Of a stretch of DNA of 6,982 nt, positions 4,417 to 6,982 are shown in pieces. Position 1 is the stretch's first letter. Each line of letters begins with the position of its first letter. The notes under the pieces are model-generated. The model was not told the DNA's origin. It saw only the letters and a program-made list of their open reading frames with translations, and searched no databases. A program made the translations under genes and the position numbers. The DNA lies in the NCBI GenBank assembly GCA_913773825.1, contig CAJYHH010000674.1, forward strand, positions 1 to 6,982, read 5' to 3'. This stretch comes from Candidatus Sericytochromatia bacterium. Lineage in GTDB: Bacteria; Cyanobacteriota; Sericytochromatia; UBA7694.

Positions 4417-6779
4417 TGAACAAATTGACTAAACCCACGGCTTTATTTGTCTTATCAGCTGGTTTACTCGCTTGCCAGACCCAAACACCGCTTAATCAGG
4501 CGCCAGCCCAAAGCTCAGCCGCTACTCAAACTCGTTTAAGTCCCAATGGTGAGTTAAGCGTCAAACCTGATGCTTCAGGCCGTCCCCAGCTCAGCTTAAC
4601 GGTCCATTACCCCCATCAAAATAATCAGCTTGAGAAAGCTGACTTTCGCACTCAAGCCCTTAACTGCTCAGCTTTTACCCGTTATCAGGTGATGATTCAA
4701 GGCATTGGCATGCAGACTCTTTACCCTGCCACAGCGGATGCTCAGCAAAACCACACGATTGCGACAACAGGCTGCACGCTGACCACCAGTATTCAAAATG
4801 TTCCGTTTGGCGAAAACCGCCTAGCCTTTATCACAGCTTACAACGGCAATACCGCTGTACCTGGAAGCACACTGGCAGCGGTCTTTAACGTTAGTCAGAA
4901 CCCAACCAGCGTCCAGCTCAGCTATCGTTCTACCCCCAGTGCCCTGGTTGCCCAGCAATTGCTGACAGCGGCCGCAACAGATCCGACTCAACGCGTGATG
5001 TTAGCCCAACTGAATACTCTAGGCTTACAGACTTTCATTGACGGTTTAACGGGCGCCAGCGGCAACTTCCCCAATTTTAGTTATGCAACGCTTCACCCCT
5101 CGTTAATTAATATCAGCGCACTTACAACAGCCCTGATGACTGCCCAAGGAAATGTCGCAACGCTGAATCCTGCTGATCCGGCGTTTGTTCAGAGCGGTGG
5201 CAGTGTCAGCGGCAGTATTGCTGGATTAACGGGTAGTGATAAAGTTAATTTGCAGCTTAGCGACCCCGCCACAGGCCAGATTATCGGCCAAAGTAATGCG
5301 GGTTTTCAGTTTCAGCATGTTCCGCCCGGCAGCTGGAATCTGCTCATTACGCCTCCTGCTGGTTACAGGGTCATGAATCCACCTGCTGCGATTAACGTTA
5401 CCAATCAGGGCACTCTAGATCTGGGTCAAATCAACCTGGGCCCGGCTCAACCGGTCGTGACCAGTCTGAACAGCAATAATACGGTGCCGGGTGCTAACCT
5501 GACCATTTATGGCAGTGATTTTTATCCTGATCCAGCCGCTTATTCAATTGTGATTGGCGGCGTGACGGTTCCGACAGCGAATATTACGGTGGTGAGCAGC
5601 ACCCAGATTCAAGTTACGGTACCTGCAAATGTCCCGGTTGGAGCCACAACGGTCTCGGTCAGTGCAGGTGGTCAAACAGCGGTTCATTTACCTGCTGTAA
5701 CGGTCTTTAGTGTGCCGACCTGGTCAGGTTGGGGAACACTCGGCAGCAATACCGAAAATGTTTTGTCAGTAACCGCACATGTTTCAAATCCAGCCCGCGT
5801 CTTTTATGGTTCACAGCCAGGAGCGCCTTCTTTAGGAGGGATCTGGCGCTGCGACAATTCAAGCTGTGTCCAAAAAGCCAATGCCGCAACAGCAGGAGCC
5901 GTTCAGGCTCTGGCGATCGACCCAAGCAATACCCAGATTGTCTACGCCGGCTCAAGCACATTAGGCGTGCTTAAATCCACAGATGGCGGTGAAACCTGGG
6001 CCGCCAGCAATACCAATCTGACGTCTCTAAACGTCCGCACCTTGCTTGTAGACCCACAACGTCCCGAGCATATCTATGCAGGGACAGCTACTGGCGGCGT
6101 CTTTTACAGCGTTAATTCTGGCAGCACCTGGACAGCCGTCAATACCGGTCTGCAGTCAGTCAACATCGGGGCCCTGTCTCTTTATCAGCCTGTTAGCGGC
6201 AATCCGATTCTCTATGCCGGAACGTCTGGTGCTGGAGTTGCCAGATCAACAGGCGGAAACCCTGCACAAGTCAGTTGGGAAAGCATCAACAACGGTTTAC
6301 CCAGTTTGGGCAGCATTGTGTTTTTATCCCAGGTGGATGTCACCGTGCTTGAACCTCTGCCAAATGATCCCAACAAACAACTTGGGGCAGGTACCGGCGG
6401 ATGTACGCTTGTTTGCCAACTTTTTGTCCCCGGTACACCTGCTGGGGGTTATTTATCAGGTATCTGGCAGCGCACCGATCCAGCCAACTGGCTGCAAATC
6501 GGTCATAACGGCATCAACGAGTATGATCCACAAGCAGCCAGCCCCAATGTCTCAACAGGCCTTAGCAATATGAACGTACGTGATTTAGTCTTTGATGCTG
6601 TTGCCCATTCCCGCGCCTATGCCGCCACCGATGCAGGCGTTTTTAAATCAGAAAACGAAGGAGCTTTGTGGGCAGCCATGAACACAGGCCTGCCTGCTAA
6701 CCTGAGGATTAACGCCATTGCTTCTCATCCCCTCAAACTCTATATTGGCACCGCTCAAGGGCTTTATCAGGCCAACTAA
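4413..6779 (+). CDS. Lipoprotein with IPT/TIG domain and Asp-box beta-propeller
   Basis: Encodes 788 residues. The signal peptide has Lys4 and Lys7, a hydrophobic run (9-19) and LLAC with Cys21 as the likely lipidation site. Next is an unassigned beta-rich region (about 42-171, one cysteine pair 85/121), a helix-rich stretch (about 174-255), and a carboxypeptidase-regulatory/prealbumin-like domain (about 262-343, with FQFQHVPPGSWNLLITPPAGY). An IPT/TIG domain (about 346-433) starts PVVTSLNSNNTVPGANLTIYG. Residues 437-788 form a propeller with seven Y/L-x-G type strands. Clear Asp-box-like turns are STDGGETW (522-529) and SVNSGSTW (566-573); SENEGALW (746-753) is degenerate. No sialidase catalytic residues are evident, so binding or assembly (BNR, sortilin or Ycf48-like) is more likely than catalysis. 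The ATG at 4413 overlaps the previous stop and has GGAG (4402-4405) 7 bases upstream. ATG 4416 is a possible alternative that removes one Met. Confidence 0.88.
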   Translation: MMNKLTKPTALFVLSAGLLACQTQTPLNQAPAQSSAATQTRLSPNGELSVKPDASGRPQLSLTVHYPHQNNQLEKADFRTQALNCSAFTRYQVMIQGIGMQTLYPATADAQQNHTIATTGCTLTTSIQNVPFGENRLAFITAYNGNTAVPGSTLAAVFNVSQNPTSVQLSYRSTPSALVAQQLLTAAATDPTQRVMLAQLNTLGLQTFIDGLTGASGNFPNFSYATLHPSLINISALTTALMTAQGNVATLNPADPAFVQSGGSVSGSIAGLTGSDKVNLQLSDPATGQIIGQSNAGFQFQHVPPGSWNLLITPPAGYRVMNPPAAINVTNQGTLDLGQINLGPAQPVVTSLNSNNTVPGANLTIYGSDFYPDPAAYSIVIGGVTVPTANITVVSSTQIQVTVPANVPVGATTVSVSAGGQTAVHLPAVTVFSVPTWSGWGTLGSNTENVLSVTAHVSNPARVFYGSQPGAPSLGGIWRCDNSSCVQKANAATAGAVQALAIDPSNTQIVYAGSSTLGVLKSTDGGETWAASNTNLTSLNVRTLLVDPQRPEHIYAGTATGGVFYSVNSGSTWTAVNTGLQSVNIGALSLYQPVSGNPILYAGTSGAGVARSTGGNPAQVSWESINNGLPSLGSIVFLSQVDVTVLEPLPNDPNKQLGAGTGGCTLVCQLFVPGTPAGGYLSGIWQRTDPANWLQIGHNGINEYDPQAASPNVSTGLSNMNVRDLVFDAVAHSRAYAATDAGVFKSENEGALWAAMNTGLPANLRINAIASHPLKLYIGTAQGLYQAN

Positions 6780-6982
6780 TGAAACTTAACTATCAAGGCC
6801 AAACCGCGCTGGTAACAGGTGCCAGTGCGGGGATTGGACGCGCCATTGCGATTGAACTGGCGAATAGAGGGGTAGGCCAATTAATTTTAGTTGCTCGTCG
6901 GCGTGAGCGTTTAGAAGAACTGGCCGATCAGCTCAAACAGCTTTATCCCCATTTAGAGGTTCTGGTCAGAGCCTGTGATTTA
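6779..6982 (+). CDS. Short-chain dehydrogenase/reductase, N-terminal part
   Basis: The first 68 codons of a Rossmann-fold oxidoreductase of the classical SDR family; the rest lies beyond the window. The cofactor loop TGASAGIG (13-20) matches TGxxxGxG. The end of beta-2 reads LILVARRRERLEEL (35-48), and the Arg residues there favour NADPH over NADH. CDL at 66-68 is the usual Asp that contacts adenine. The catalytic Ser/Tyr/Lys are not in view, so activity and substrate cannot be judged. No signal peptide is present, so the enzyme is cytoplasmic. The ATG at 6779 shares its A with the stop of the propeller lipoprotein (TAATG), which implies coupled translation. The ribosome binding site is weak (AGG at 6769-6771), in line with coupling. 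Confidence 0.93.
   Translation, partial: MKLNYQGQTALVTGASAGIGRAIAIELANRGVGQLILVARRRERLEELADQLKQLYPHLEVLVRACDL

Noticed and set aside
5707..5974. Overlapping frames on both strands inside the propeller gene
   Set aside because: Arg/Leu/Ser-rich products with no domain. The in-frame Asp-box repeats show the + lipoprotein frame is the real one.
6076..6573. 165-codon alternate + frame inside the propeller gene
   Set aside because: No ribosome binding site or family features, and it lies wholly within a well-supported gene.

Overview
This 6,982-bp window comes from a bacterial chromosome of roughly balanced base composition. It holds eight supported genes, one candidate 22-codon gene, and short gaps with one strong terminator. 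No tRNA, rRNA, transposase or CRISPR array was seen. Several families suggest a relative of Cyanobacteria that carries a flagellum, such as a non-photosynthetic Vampirovibrionia- or Sericytochromatia-like lineage: a CcmL/EutN-type shell vertex protein, a DUF2997 protein, an Asp-box propeller lipoprotein and a flagellar export ATPase. This is inference from gene content and is weak; the presence of lipoproteins says only that the organism is bacterial.

Left part (1-632): the 3' end of a charged coiled-coil protein (+), then a possible 22-residue hydrophobic peptide (+) with a good ribosome binding site. A very strong intrinsic terminator follows, and then a cluster of TTAGACA/T heptamers.

Middle (633-2964): fliI (-) stands alone, without fliH or fliJ beside it. 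It is divergent from an orphan EutN/CcmL vertex protein gene (+). That gene converges on a minus-strand pair, DUF2997 followed by an unrecognised 68-residue protein. The two genes of the pair overlap by 47 bp in different frames.

Right part (3067-6982): an apparent operon on the + strand, preceded by an extended -10 promoter candidate. It encodes a lipoprotein with FN3-like and Ig/PKD-like domains and a 13-glycine hinge, then a second lipoprotein with an IPT/TIG domain and a probable seven-bladed propeller, then a short-chain dehydrogenase cut by the window end. Start and stop codons overlap at both junctions (ATGA and TAATG), so the three are probably translated as a coupled unit. The two lipoproteins look like partners at the cell surface. 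The reason for coupling a cytoplasmic oxidoreductase to them is not evident.

I see no clearly new multi-gene system. The most unusual points are the isolated vertex protein, the overlapping DUF2997 pair, the lipoprotein-oxidoreductase coupling, and the peptide/terminator/heptamer module beside fliI.
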